Source of the DNA: an uncultured Selenomonadaceae bacterium
Lineage (GTDB): Bacteria > Bacillota > Negativicutes > Selenomonadales > Selenomonadaceae
Reading direction: 5' to 3'
NCBI GenBank assembly: GCA_902778455.1
Contig: CACYXR010000017.1
Coordinates: forward strand, 1 to 60,793
DNA: 60,793 nt
Shown: in pieces, positions 53,333 to 60,793 of the stretch
Position numbering within the stretch: position 1 is the stretch's first letter
How the letters are laid out: the number at the start of each line of letters is the position of its first letter
Program-made: the position numbers and the translations under genes
Notes under the pieces: model-generated
Databases searched by the model: none
Told to the model about the DNA's origin: nothing
The model's input: only the letters and a program-made list of their open reading frames with translations

Positions 53333-54601
53333 CTATTTCCCCTCCTCCAGAGATACGACAAGCTCCGCCGACAGTGCTCCTATCTTTGCCTCCGGCAAAT
53401 CCACCGCAATCATCTCGCTGGGCTTCGCAATCATCAGCGGTTTCGTAAATACTTCTTCGCCGCCGCTCATGACTTTCAGCTTCAGTTTGCCGCGCATCGG
53501 CTGCGTTACACGCATAAACAGCCGCACCTTTTCCGCTTCCGCACCAAGACGCAAATGCTGCGGCACGCAAGTCCGGATATTATCTCCCGTCGTTACCGCA
53601 AAGTCGCGATCCGCTTTGCCGCCCTCGCCGAGCGCCGCCTTCGCGGCGAATTTGCCGGCAATCTCCGCCTCGTCGGAAACAAAATCGACAAGATCGTGGA
53701 CATGGACGACGTTGCCCGCCGCAAAAATTCCCGGCTCGCTGGTCTCACGCCGCTGGTCGACAATCGGTCCGCTCGTCAGAGGATGCATTGCAAGGCCAAG
53801 TCCGTTGGAAAGCTCGTTTTCGGGAATCAGACCGACGGACAGCAGGACCGTGTCGCAGTCGATCTCGAACTCCGTGCCGGGAATCGGGCGCATCTTGTCG
53901 TCCACCTTCGCCGCCGTAATGCCCGTAACCCGATCCTTGCCGTGAATCGCAACGATAGTATGAGAAAGATGCAACGGAATATCGTAATCGTTCAGGCACT
54001 GAACGATATTTCGCGTCAGGCCGTTGGAGAACGGGCAGATTTCCAGCACTGCCTGCACCTTGCAGCCCTCCAGCGACATGCGGCGCGCCATAATCAGCCC
54101 AATGTCGCCGGATCCGAGGATCACGATTTTCTTGCCGGGAATATAGCCCTCCATATTGACCATACGCTGCGCCGCACCCGCCGTGTAGACGCCCGCGGGC
54201 CGTGTGCCCGGAATCCGTATCGCGCCGCGGGTACGCTCGCGGCAGCCCATCGTCAGGATGATTGATTTTCCTTGCAGTTCCATCACGCCGCGTTTCGGAT
54301 TGATGGCACAGACCGTCTTGTCCTTCCGAACCTCCAAAACCATCGTATCGACAAAAATTTCCACTTCCGGCAAATCCTTGACGAGGTCATAGCATCGCTG
54401 GGCATAGCCGGGGCCGGTCAGTTCCTCCTTGAAATGGTGCAGGCCGAAGCCGTTGTGGACGCACTGCTGCAAAATGCCGCCCGGTTCCCGGTCGCGCTCC
54501 AGCACGAGAATCTTCTTCGCGCCGTTTTGCTGCGCGGCCAGTGCCGCGGTCAGCCCCGCCGGGCCGCCGCCGACAATAATGACGTCGTACATCTCGCTCA
54601 T
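53333..54601 (-). CDS. FAD/NAD(P)-dependent oxidoreductase (partner of the GlpA-like protein)
   Basis: 422 residues, a pyridine-nucleotide-disulphide-reductase-like fold. FAD site VIIVGGGPAGLTAALAAQQNGA; second dinucleotide site KKIVILGSGDIGLIMARRMS; FAD end PGIFAAGNVVHVHDLVDFVS. No CxxC redox pair is visible. It sits between the GlpA-like and DUF1667 genes and overlaps the first by ATGA, which suggests a heteromeric enzyme. Confidence 0.92.
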   Translation of the reverse strand: MSEMYDVIIVGGGPAGLTAALAAQQNGAKKILVLERDREPGGILQQCVHNGFGLHHFKEELTGPGYAQRCYDLVKDLPEVEIFVDTMVLEVRKDKTVCAINPKRGVMELQGKSIILTMGCRERTRGAIRIPGTRPAGVYTAGAAQRMVNMEGYIPGKKIVILGSGDIGLIMARRMSLEGCKVQAVLEICPFSNGLTRNIVQCLNDYDIPLHLSHTIVAIHGKDRVTGITAAKVDDKMRPIPGTEFEIDCDTVLLSVGLIPENELSNGLGLAMHPLTSGPIVDQRRETSEPGIFAAGNVVHVHDLVDFVSDEAEIAGKFAAKAALGEGGKADRDFAVTTGDNIRTCVPQHLRLGAEAEKVRLFMRVTQPMRGKLKLKVMSGGEEVFTKPLMIAKPSEMIAVDLPEAKIGALSAELVVSLEEGK

Positions 54602-56052
54602 TTCCGCCCACCTCCCAGCTTTTCCTCGTACATATAGGAATCCGCGCCGTCCTTGCGAACCTTCGGCACGGGAATATTAAGCTCCCTCGCCAAAATCTCG
54701 ATGACCCGCGGCCCGCAGAAGCCTCCCTGACAGCGTCCCATGCCCGCACGGGTGCGGCGCTTCACGCCGTCCACCGTCCGCGCGCCGCAGGGACGTTTGA
54801 TTGCATCGACAATCTCCCCCTCGGTGATTGTCTCGCAGCGGCAGATTACACGCCCGTACCGAGCGTCTTTGTTGATCAGCGCCGCCTGCTCGTCGGCGGA
54901 AAGCTCGCGGAAAACCGGCTGCTCCGGCCGCCCTTTCCTGACGTCCGCTTTCTCTTTCACGCCCGCCGCCTTCGCGATTTCCTCCGCCAAAAGCCGCGCA
55001 ATGGCCGGCGCGGAAGTCAATCCCGGCGACTGGATGCCCGCCGCATGATATAATCCCTTGACCGATTTCGATTCGCCGACAATAAAGTCGTTCGTGTCGG
55101 ACACCGCGCGAATTCCCGCAAACTGGGTAATCGCAGCGCCCATCGGCAGCTCCGGCACCAGCTTTTTCGCGCCCGCGATAATCTCGTCCATGCCCGGCGT
55201 CGTCACTGCCGTATCTTCACGGCTGTCCTGATCCTGCGCGTTCGGCCCGATGAACGTATTGCCATGGGTCGTCGCGCAGACGAGAATTCCCTTCGTCGTC
55301 TTCGTCGGCGCCGGGAAAACGATGCCCTTAACCAGCTTGTCCTGCGCCGTCTTGTCGAAAAGGATGTACTCGCCCTTGCGCGGGTGAATCGAGAAGCTCG
55401 TATCCCCCGCCATCGCCGCGACCTTGTCCGCAAAGACGCCTGCCGCGTTCACGACGTACCGAGCATGGATTTCGCCCTGCGTCGTCTCCACCACGAACCC
55501 CTTGCCACTCTCGACGCGAACGCCTGTGACCTCACATTCACGCAAAATCTCCGCGCCGTTTTCCACGGCGTTCTCGGCGAAAGCCACTGCCATGCCGAAA
55601 GGCCAGCAAATGCCCGCCGTCGGCGCCCAAAGCGCAGCACGAATCGAAGACGAAAGATTCGGCTCCTTCTCACGCACCTTGTCGCCGTCCCAAATCTCCA
55701 TCCCCGGCACGCCGTTTGCCTTGCCGCGCTCCAGGAGTTGCTCAATCTGTTTTTCTTCTTCCTCCGTCGCCGCGCAGACAAAAGAACCCGTCCATCGGAT
55801 ATCTAAATCCAAATCCTTTTGCAATTCATGGTATAGCCGATTGCCTTCGACATTCATCTTCGCCTTCATACTGCCCGTGGGCGCATCAAAGCCCGCGTGC
55901 AGAATCGCGCTGTTTGCCTTCGTTGTGCCCGCTGCTATGTCCGGCTCCTTCTCGACCAGCACGCAGGACAATTCGAGCCGCGCCAGCGCCGCGAGTATCG
56001 CAGTCCCCGTAATGCCGCCGCCAATCACGACGACGTCCCTCTTTCTCTCCAT
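54598..56052 (-). CDS. GlpA-like FAD oxidoreductase with [2Fe-2S] BFD domain
   Basis: 484 residues from ATG 56052 (GGGAGGGG ahead). DAO-type FAD domain: VVVIGGGITGTAILAALARL, ANSAILHAGFDAPTGSMKAK, RYVVNAAGVFADKVA, GIQSPGLTSAPAIARLLAEEI. The C-terminal BFD-like part has CRCETITEGEIVDAI, and RAGMGRCQGGFCGPRV, four Cys for a [2Fe-2S] cluster. It matches the anaerobic glycerol-3-phosphate dehydrogenase-like proteins of Firmicutes. L-2-hydroxyglutarate oxidase-like activity is an alternative. First gene of a four-gene operon. Confidence 0.92.
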   Translation of the reverse strand: MERKRDVVVIGGGITGTAILAALARLELSCVLVEKEPDIAAGTTKANSAILHAGFDAPTGSMKAKMNVEGNRLYHELQKDLDLDIRWTGSFVCAATEEEEKQIEQLLERGKANGVPGMEIWDGDKVREKEPNLSSSIRAALWAPTAGICWPFGMAVAFAENAVENGAEILRECEVTGVRVESGKGFVVETTQGEIHARYVVNAAGVFADKVAAMAGDTSFSIHPRKGEYILFDKTAQDKLVKGIVFPAPTKTTKGILVCATTHGNTFIGPNAQDQDSREDTAVTTPGMDEIIAGAKKLVPELPMGAAITQFAGIRAVSDTNDFIVGESKSVKGLYHAAGIQSPGLTSAPAIARLLAEEIAKAAGVKEKADVRKGRPEQPVFRELSADEQAALINKDARYGRVICRCETITEGEIVDAIKRPCGARTVDGVKRRTRAGMGRCQGGFCGPRVIEILARELNIPVPKVRKDGADSYMYEEKLGGGRK

Positions 56053-56262
56053 TGCGTCCCCTCCCTGTCTGGAATCATGCAAAATCGTTCGTTGCCTAAT
56101 ACTAATGAATATTTCGGCACGAAAAGGAAATTTCCTGCCTGTCGTAAAAATAAAAGGACGTGTGGACAGTCCGGCTTTTATCTCCCTCTGCCGCCAGGCA
56201 CATCTTCATGGTAGAATCTCAAAGAGTATATCTATGGGATTCTGCTATTAATTTCTGCCTCC

Positions 56263-57384
56263 TTAAATTGCGAGTTTCATGAATTTCATCATATTCCGAC
56301 GTTTCATTTCCATAGTCGGATGAACGTAACGGTTAAAAGTGACGCTCACATCCGCATGTCCGAGAATCGCGCTTAGACACTTCGGGTCGAAGCCCGCTTC
56401 GACGCATCGAGTAGCAAAGGTATGGCGAAGCACATGGAAAGTCGCGGTCTCAATCTCACACGTCTTCAATATTGCCTTGAAGCGCCGCTCCATCGTTTTT
56501 GGTTCAATGTACTTCCCCGCTTCGTTTGTCAAAAAGCAAGCGCCGGCTTTGCAAAGCGGCTTGAGATATTCACAAAGCGCATCCGGCAGCGGAATGACTC
56601 GGTTGGCGCTTTCACTTTTGGGCGGAGTAATAATGATCCTCGTCTTAGACCCATTCCCCGAGATATCCCGGATGCGCTGCAATGTCTGATGAATATGAAT
56701 CTGGCGCAATGTCAGCGATATGTCGTCCCAACGGAGAGCGCAGAGCTCGCCGATACGGATACCAGTCCACATGGCAAGCAGTATCCCCCCATGACAAGAC
56801 GTTTGACGGGATTTAAGAAAAGACTCCAATCGCCCCCATTCGTCTTCGCTGAAAATCCTCAAAGCCTTCTGTCGTCGCTTGATTGAAAGATTCTCCAAAG
56901 AAAACTTGACCGTAAATCCCAAACGCAGAGCGTACTCTTTGATCTTTTTTAATATCCGCAGGATTGACGCTAAAGTCTGCGCCGCCAGTCCCCGGCTGTT
57001 TTTGCCTCCGCTGGTTTTGAGCCGATGAAAGAGCGCTTCTGTTTTTTCAGTGGTAATGCTGTCCACGGGCAGGGCGCCAAGCTCCGGCAGGATATAATAA
57101 TCCAGATACTCCTGGTACTTGGCAACGGTGGATTCTTTAAGGAAACGTGTCGATTCCGAGAGCCACATAGCGCTGACAGCTTCAAGCGTCTCATTCCTTC
57201 GTTGCATTTTTTCACAACATGATTGCCATGAAATCTTGGCTGCCAGAAGTTTTTCCTTCGTTTCCCGATAAGAATGGCCGAAGACGTAACCGAAGCGTAA
57301 TTTCCCATTCTCACGTCCTTTCGAAAATCTTCCTTCCCAGCGCCCGTCCTTTCGCAGATAGATATTCTCGCCTTTTTGCGACAT
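56263..57384 (-). CDS. tyrosine recombinase / phage-type integrase
   Basis: 373 residues. An N-terminal arm-type DNA-binding domain (KDGRWEGRFSKGRE), a SAM-like core-binding domain (about 75-165), and the catalytic domain with Arg in WTGIRIGELCALRW, HxxR as FHVLRHTFATR, and LGHADVSVTFNRYVH with the Tyr nucleophile. GGAGGTG precedes ATG 57384. It looks intact, yet no excisionase, phage or conjugation genes flank it and no tRNA is adjacent, so it seems to be all that remains of an integrated element. Confidence 0.93.
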   Translation of the reverse strand: MSQKGENIYLRKDGRWEGRFSKGRENGKLRFGYVFGHSYRETKEKLLAAKISWQSCCEKMQRRNETLEAVSAMWLSESTRFLKESTVAKYQEYLDYYILPELGALPVDSITTEKTEALFHRLKTSGGKNSRGLAAQTLASILRILKKIKEYALRLGFTVKFSLENLSIKRRQKALRIFSEDEWGRLESFLKSRQTSCHGGILLAMWTGIRIGELCALRWDDISLTLRQIHIHQTLQRIRDISGNGSKTRIIITPPKSESANRVIPLPDALCEYLKPLCKAGACFLTNEAGKYIEPKTMERRFKAILKTCEIETATFHVLRHTFATRCVEAGFDPKCLSAILGHADVSVTFNRYVHPTMEMKRRNMMKFMKLAI

Positions 57385-57442
57385 TTTTTACACCTCCCCG
57401 TCAAATATACGACACGCTGGAATTAAAAACGATAGAAAAGTA

Positions 57443-57548
57443 AAGGAAACACTGATTAAGTCAATTCGTGCATCTGGCGAGAGATTTTTTCGACTGTCTA
57501 GGAAAAGACCTCGAAGGCGTAGCATCGCTACGTCGAGAGGGATTTGAC
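57443..57548. mobile_element. MITE-like element, truncated inverted copy
   Basis: Begins with AAGGAAACACTGATTAAGT and is the reverse complement of 13894-13997 with about five differences (four substitutions and one indel). Similarity ends at 57548; the left 80 bases of the full copy, including the other terminal repeat, are missing. It lies 60 bases upstream of the integrase gene. Confidence 0.8.
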
Positions 57549-57736
57549 TGAACTGTGTTCATATGCATTTTCTCCTTGTATCTCAATGTAATCAAAGCAT
57601 ACAAGTTGTCGGGCGGATTGGCACATCCTCTCTGCAGATGCAAAATAATATTGTTGATTAGAAAGATCATGGAGCCTCAATAAGTCTCTAACTGCTACTT
57701 AAAGACTGACTCCCTCGTTTTCTGTCCTATACAAAT

Positions 57737-57769
57737 GCCCGCAGGATTTTGTTCCTGCGGGCGTTTTTT
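57737..57769. terminator. intrinsic terminator next to the DUF2156 gene
   Basis: GCCCGCAGGA (57737-57746) and TCCTGCGGGC (57753-57762), perfect 10-bp stem, 6-base loop. T6 follows on plus; on minus only ATTTGT follows. It ends 8 bases from the DUF2156 stop codon. Confidence 0.75.
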
Positions 57770-57776
57770 ACGATGG

Positions 57777-58670
57777 TCACTCCGGCGTCCCGTAATATTT
57801 GTCCAGTTTGAAGGCGGGGCGGTAGGCTTCCTTCACTTGCCGCAGGCCCGGCACCCCCATGTCCTCTTCACGGTTTATATAAACATACGGCGCTGCCGCC
57901 TCGGACGACGCGAAGGCCTGATTGACGGCAGCGTAGGCTCCCTCCGCCGCGAAAATGTTGACCGATTTTTCATAATGCACGTCGATGCATTGCGACGATA
58001 CGGCAGAAGCCATCGTCATCGCAGCGGGCACGCCCTCGACATAGAGCACGCCGCCGAAAAGGCCCAACGCGTCCCAATACTCGACAGCCTTCCGGATCCG
58101 CGACAACTCGGTAATATCCGCGTCGCCGCCGTCCTCCGCTCTTTCCTCAAACCACTGCTCCGCCACGGAAAGTGCATCGCCGATATTCTCCTTTCCAATG
58201 GCCCGGTACTCCGCGTCGGGATAAAGCCGCCAAAAACGATTGACCAGATTCTTTTTCGCGTGGAGTTTCTTGCCGGAAAGCTGCGCAAGACTTTCCCGCT
58301 TGTAAATGTAATCGCTGTCGCCGTCAAAGGAGCGCCAGCGGACGTCGCAAAGCCCGTCAAAAATTTTGCACTGCCGCTCGTCGAAAGTGCAAAAGGACAG
58401 CGGTACACCCCGGCGCTCCGCGTCGCGCCGCAAGACGTCCAACACTTTCGCGCCGTCGAATCCGCAGGCGGAAAGCGGCGCACCGTATCCCCTGCAACGG
58501 TCTATGCCGCCTTGATAATACCGGAAAAGAATCCCGTCCTGCACCGCCACCTCGATATGATATGTGTCGCCCAGCAAAAAAAGATTCGCCGGCGATGTAT
58601 CGCTCCCCATCGTCTGCGCCCCATGAAACAACATGGAAAGCGCCTTATCCGACAAATGCCATTCCAGCAT
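57777..58670 (-). CDS. DUF2156 protein (LPG-synthase C-terminal-like acyltransferase fold)
   Basis: 297 residues from ATG 58670 (AGAGG 7 bases ahead). It has the double GNAT-like fold of the C-terminal domain of MprF: CKIFDGLCDVRWRSFDGDSDYIYKRESLAQLSGKKLHAKKNLVNRF, YWDALGLFGGVLYVEGVPAAMTM, and YVYINREEDMGVPGLRQVKEAYRPAF. No membrane domain. MprF transfers Lys or Ala from tRNA to lipids; stand-alone members are uncharacterised. It follows the PBP gene by 26 bases. Confidence 0.88.
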   Translation of the reverse strand: MLEWHLSDKALSMLFHGAQTMGSDTSPANLFLLGDTYHIEVAVQDGILFRYYQGGIDRCRGYGAPLSACGFDGAKVLDVLRRDAERRGVPLSFCTFDERQCKIFDGLCDVRWRSFDGDSDYIYKRESLAQLSGKKLHAKKNLVNRFWRLYPDAEYRAIGKENIGDALSVAEQWFEERAEDGGDADITELSRIRKAVEYWDALGLFGGVLYVEGVPAAMTMASAVSSQCIDVHYEKSVNIFAAEGAYAAVNQAFASSEAAAPYVYINREEDMGVPGLRQVKEAYRPAFKLDKYYGTPE

Positions 58671-58696
58671 GAAAAAACCTCTATTCTTTCTATTTT

Positions 58697-60709
58697 TTAT
58701 GTTCCGTCTTTTTCCGGCGCGAAACGGACCACGATTTCCGCCCCCTGCTCCACGACGGTATTCGGCGCGACGTCCTGACTGACCGCCACGCCCTTTCCTT
58801 CGGCGCGCATTCTGAGGCCCGCGCCCTGGATTCGCGCCTGCGCATCCGCCGCATTCAGTCCGACCACCTCCGGCACCGTGGCGTGCGCCACGGGCTGGGG
58901 CGCAGCCGTCGGCGCCGCAGCCGTTTTCCCTTCAAAGGGATCGCTGGACGGCTCGACATTCAGATAGCGGAAAAGTTGCTGAAAAATTTTCGACGCCACC
59001 GGCGCGGCGATTTGTCCGCCGTAATAATTACCGCCCGAAGGCTCATCGATAATGACCAGCAGCGTGACCTCCGGATCGTCGACAGGCGCAAATCCGCAGA
59101 AGGACGCAATATAACAGCCTTCCTTGTATCCGACGCCTTCTGTATTGATTTTCTGCGCCGTTCCGGTTTTGCCGCCGATACGATACCCTTTGACTTTCGC
59201 CTTCCCGCCGCCGCCCGTAGCAACGACCTGTTCCAAAAGCCCGATCAGCGTCTTATCCGTCTCCTGGCTGATGACGCGCCGCACTTCATGAGGCTTCGTT
59301 TCCTCGTAAACGGAGCCGTCCTCGTTGTAGACCGCTTTCACAATGTACGGCTTCATCAGCACGCCGTTATTAGCAATCGCCGACATCGCCGTAATGAGCT
59401 GCAGCGGCGTTACCGCTATACTCTGTCCGATGGACATTGTCGCAATGTCTGAATCGTATACCTCCTGCTCGGCGGGATCGAACAACAGACCCACTTCCTC
59501 GCCCGGAAGCTCAATGCCCGTCGGCTCGCCGAAGCCGAAACGCCTCGCGTATTTGGTCAGCCGATCCGCGCCGAGGTCGAGGCCGATGATGGCGAAGCAA
59601 GTATTGATGGACTGCCGCATAACGTCTGTGAACGTCACCGTGCCGAAACTGCCGCCGCTCCAGTTCTCGATGCGCTTCTCGCTGACAATCAAATAGCCGG
59701 GATCCTGAAACCAATCGTTGGGCGCGACCAGTCCTTCTTCCAGCGCCGCTGCTGCGACGATGGATTTGAACGTGGAACCGGGCTCGTAAATGCTTGACAC
59801 TGCACGGTTTTTCCAGAGTTCCATCGGATAATCCTCAAAATGGTTCGGGTTATATGAAGGCCGCGACGCCATGGCTAGGATTTCTCCGGTCTTCGGCTTC
59901 ATGACCAATGCCGTCACCGAAAGCGGCTGCGTCTCCGCCAACGCCTCCTCCAGTACCTCCTCGACCATAAACTGCACAGTCGAATCAATAGTGAGCTGGA
60001 CGGTCTTGCATTGGTTCTGCTTCGGCACGCGCCGCGAAACCGACCCGAGAATTGGCATGTTACTGACATTGTCCGTCTGCACGAAGGTCTCCGCCACAAC
60101 GCCTTTAATCAAATCGTCATAAGCCTGCTCGATGCCGTCGAGGCCGACGTCGTCCGTCCCAACGAAGCCCAAGATATTTGCCGCCAGTTCCTCGTTCGGG
60201 TACTGCCGTTTCGGCTCATCCTCAAAGCCGATACAATTATAGCCTTCGTCCTGGATCAGCTTCCGCACCGCCGCCACTTCGTCCGTCGTCAAAAACCGCT
60301 TCACCACGACGTAGCCGCCGCCCTGCTCGATATCGTGCCGCACCTTTTCCTGCGTGACCCCAATCAACGGCGCGAGCTTCGCCGCCACTTCATCCTCTTT
60401 CCCTTTATCGATATTGCTGGGGTCGATAAAAACCCGCTTCATCATCAGGCTGACCGCCAGTTCGCGCCCGTTGCGGTCCAGGATTGCCCCCCGCGGCGAC
60501 TGCATAAGGCGCTCCTCGCCAGTCTCATACCGTACCTGCGCCGCCAGTTCTTCGCCCCGAACAAGCTGAATCCAGGCGTATCGAGCGACTAATACAAAAA
60601 ATATAAACCATACAAACATCAGCGCACAGCCGATATTGCCCGAGATAACTTTTTGCTCGCGCCGGCCCATAGCCGCCCGTTCCTTCGTATCCAGATTGAA
60701 TCTTTTCAT
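58697..60709 (-). CDS. division-type penicillin-binding protein with PASTA domain (FtsI/SpoVD-like)
   Basis: 670 residues. Short cytoplasmic N-terminus, one helix (NIGCALMFVWFIFFVLVARYAWIQL), pedestal (QSPRGAILDRNGRELAVS), transpeptidase with active Ser in YEPGSTFKSIV, SIN in RQSINTCFAI, and KTG in RIGGKTGTAQK, and a C-terminal PASTA domain (VPEVVGLNAADAQARIQGAG). This is the class B PBP of the septum (PBP2B/SpoVD/FtsI). ATG 60709 is preceded by GGGAAGGAC. The next dcw gene (such as ftsL or mraW) would lie beyond the window. Confidence 0.94.
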   Translation of the reverse strand: MKRFNLDTKERAAMGRREQKVISGNIGCALMFVWFIFFVLVARYAWIQLVRGEELAAQVRYETGEERLMQSPRGAILDRNGRELAVSLMMKRVFIDPSNIDKGKEDEVAAKLAPLIGVTQEKVRHDIEQGGGYVVVKRFLTTDEVAAVRKLIQDEGYNCIGFEDEPKRQYPNEELAANILGFVGTDDVGLDGIEQAYDDLIKGVVAETFVQTDNVSNMPILGSVSRRVPKQNQCKTVQLTIDSTVQFMVEEVLEEALAETQPLSVTALVMKPKTGEILAMASRPSYNPNHFEDYPMELWKNRAVSSIYEPGSTFKSIVAAAALEEGLVAPNDWFQDPGYLIVSEKRIENWSGGSFGTVTFTDVMRQSINTCFAIIGLDLGADRLTKYARRFGFGEPTGIELPGEEVGLLFDPAEQEVYDSDIATMSIGQSIAVTPLQLITAMSAIANNGVLMKPYIVKAVYNEDGSVYEETKPHEVRRVISQETDKTLIGLLEQVVATGGGGKAKVKGYRIGGKTGTAQKINTEGVGYKEGCYIASFCGFAPVDDPEVTLLVIIDEPSGGNYYGGQIAAPVASKIFQQLFRYLNVEPSSDPFEGKTAAAPTAAPQPVAHATVPEVVGLNAADAQARIQGAGLRMRAEGKGVAVSQDVAPNTVVEQGAEIVVRFAPEKDGT

Positions 60710-60735
60710 AGTCCTTCCCTATCATGCGAAAACCG

Positions 60736-60787
60736 ATTATAATAAACGTAAAATGATTTCCCTTTTCCGGCAGATGATCATATTATA
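60736..60787 (-). promoter_or_regulatory. candidate -10 boxes upstream of the PBP gene
   Basis: Two perfect TATAAT boxes on minus, 60782-60787 (after TGTGG, extended -10) and 60736-60741. The -35 of the first is outside the window. Confidence 0.4.
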
Positions 60788-60793
60788 CCACAA

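Larger units (their letters stand above)
57385..57776. other. intergenic region between integrase and DUF2156 genes
   Basis: About 390 bases without a credible gene. It contains the truncated MITE copy (57443-57548) and a terminator (57737-57769). The middle part, 57550-57730, is AT-rich with nothing recognised. Confidence 0.7.

Overview
The window reads as chromosome of a Gram-positive-lineage bacterium with an outer membrane, most likely a Negativicute (Selenomonas/Mitsuokella-like). The reasons are the Firmicute-style gene sets (divIVA-ylmH-sepF, scpAB, pyrR, T-box and FMN-riboswitch control), a Min system that includes MinE, and a secreted protein with a filamentous-haemagglutinin (TPS) domain, which implies an outer membrane. 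Taxonomy is inferred from content only; no rRNA or other marker is present.

Left edge (1-7.0 kb) is accessory: the 3' end of a Y-family polymerase overlapping a YolD-like gene, an alpha/beta hydrolase, a secreted DUF4127 protein followed by a CE2-type SGNH esterase, a multi-pass membrane protein of unknown role with an Asp/Ala-rich tail, the 3' fragment of an HU gene, and an hsdM gene cut off at its SAM-binding motif. Next comes an AT-rich spacer with two perfect parS-type 16-mers on a 38-bp direct repeat.

From 7.0 to 14 kb are trpS-scpA-scpB (minus), then plus-strand singletons: an unknown protein, a dCache chemoreceptor, a CBS-pair protein and a nitroreductase, closed by a complete 183-187 bp MITE-like element.

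From 14 to 60.7 kb almost everything is on the minus strand: UPF0237-UPF0210; PrsW-like, DUF6125-like and YbjN-like genes; a riboflavin operon (ribD-E-BA-H, then yfcE and hslO) behind an FMN riboswitch and attenuator; lepB; rplS; a large shape/division block (mreB-mreC-mreD-mrdA-minC-minD-minE, terminator, rodA, two radical-SAM-linked genes, rng); a plus-strand HerA-like ATPase and a DUF4143 ATPase; the sepF-proC-ylmH-divIVA-lspA-rluD-pyrR operon; leuA with a leucine T-box; a TPS-domain exoprotein; a phosphoribosyltransferase; a copper P-type ATPase carrying a C-terminal CopZ-like domain with its own ribosome-binding site; a three-gene glycerol-3-phosphate-dehydrogenase-like cluster with a HAD phosphatase; a lone tyrosine recombinase beside a truncated inverted copy of the MITE; a DUF2156 gene; and a PASTA-domain penicillin-binding protein.

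Functionally the core couples elongation (MreBCD, PBP2, RodA), division-site selection (MinCDE, DivIVA, SepF, division PBP) and chromosome organisation (ScpAB near parS) with housekeeping. No tRNA, rRNA or CRISPR array was seen.
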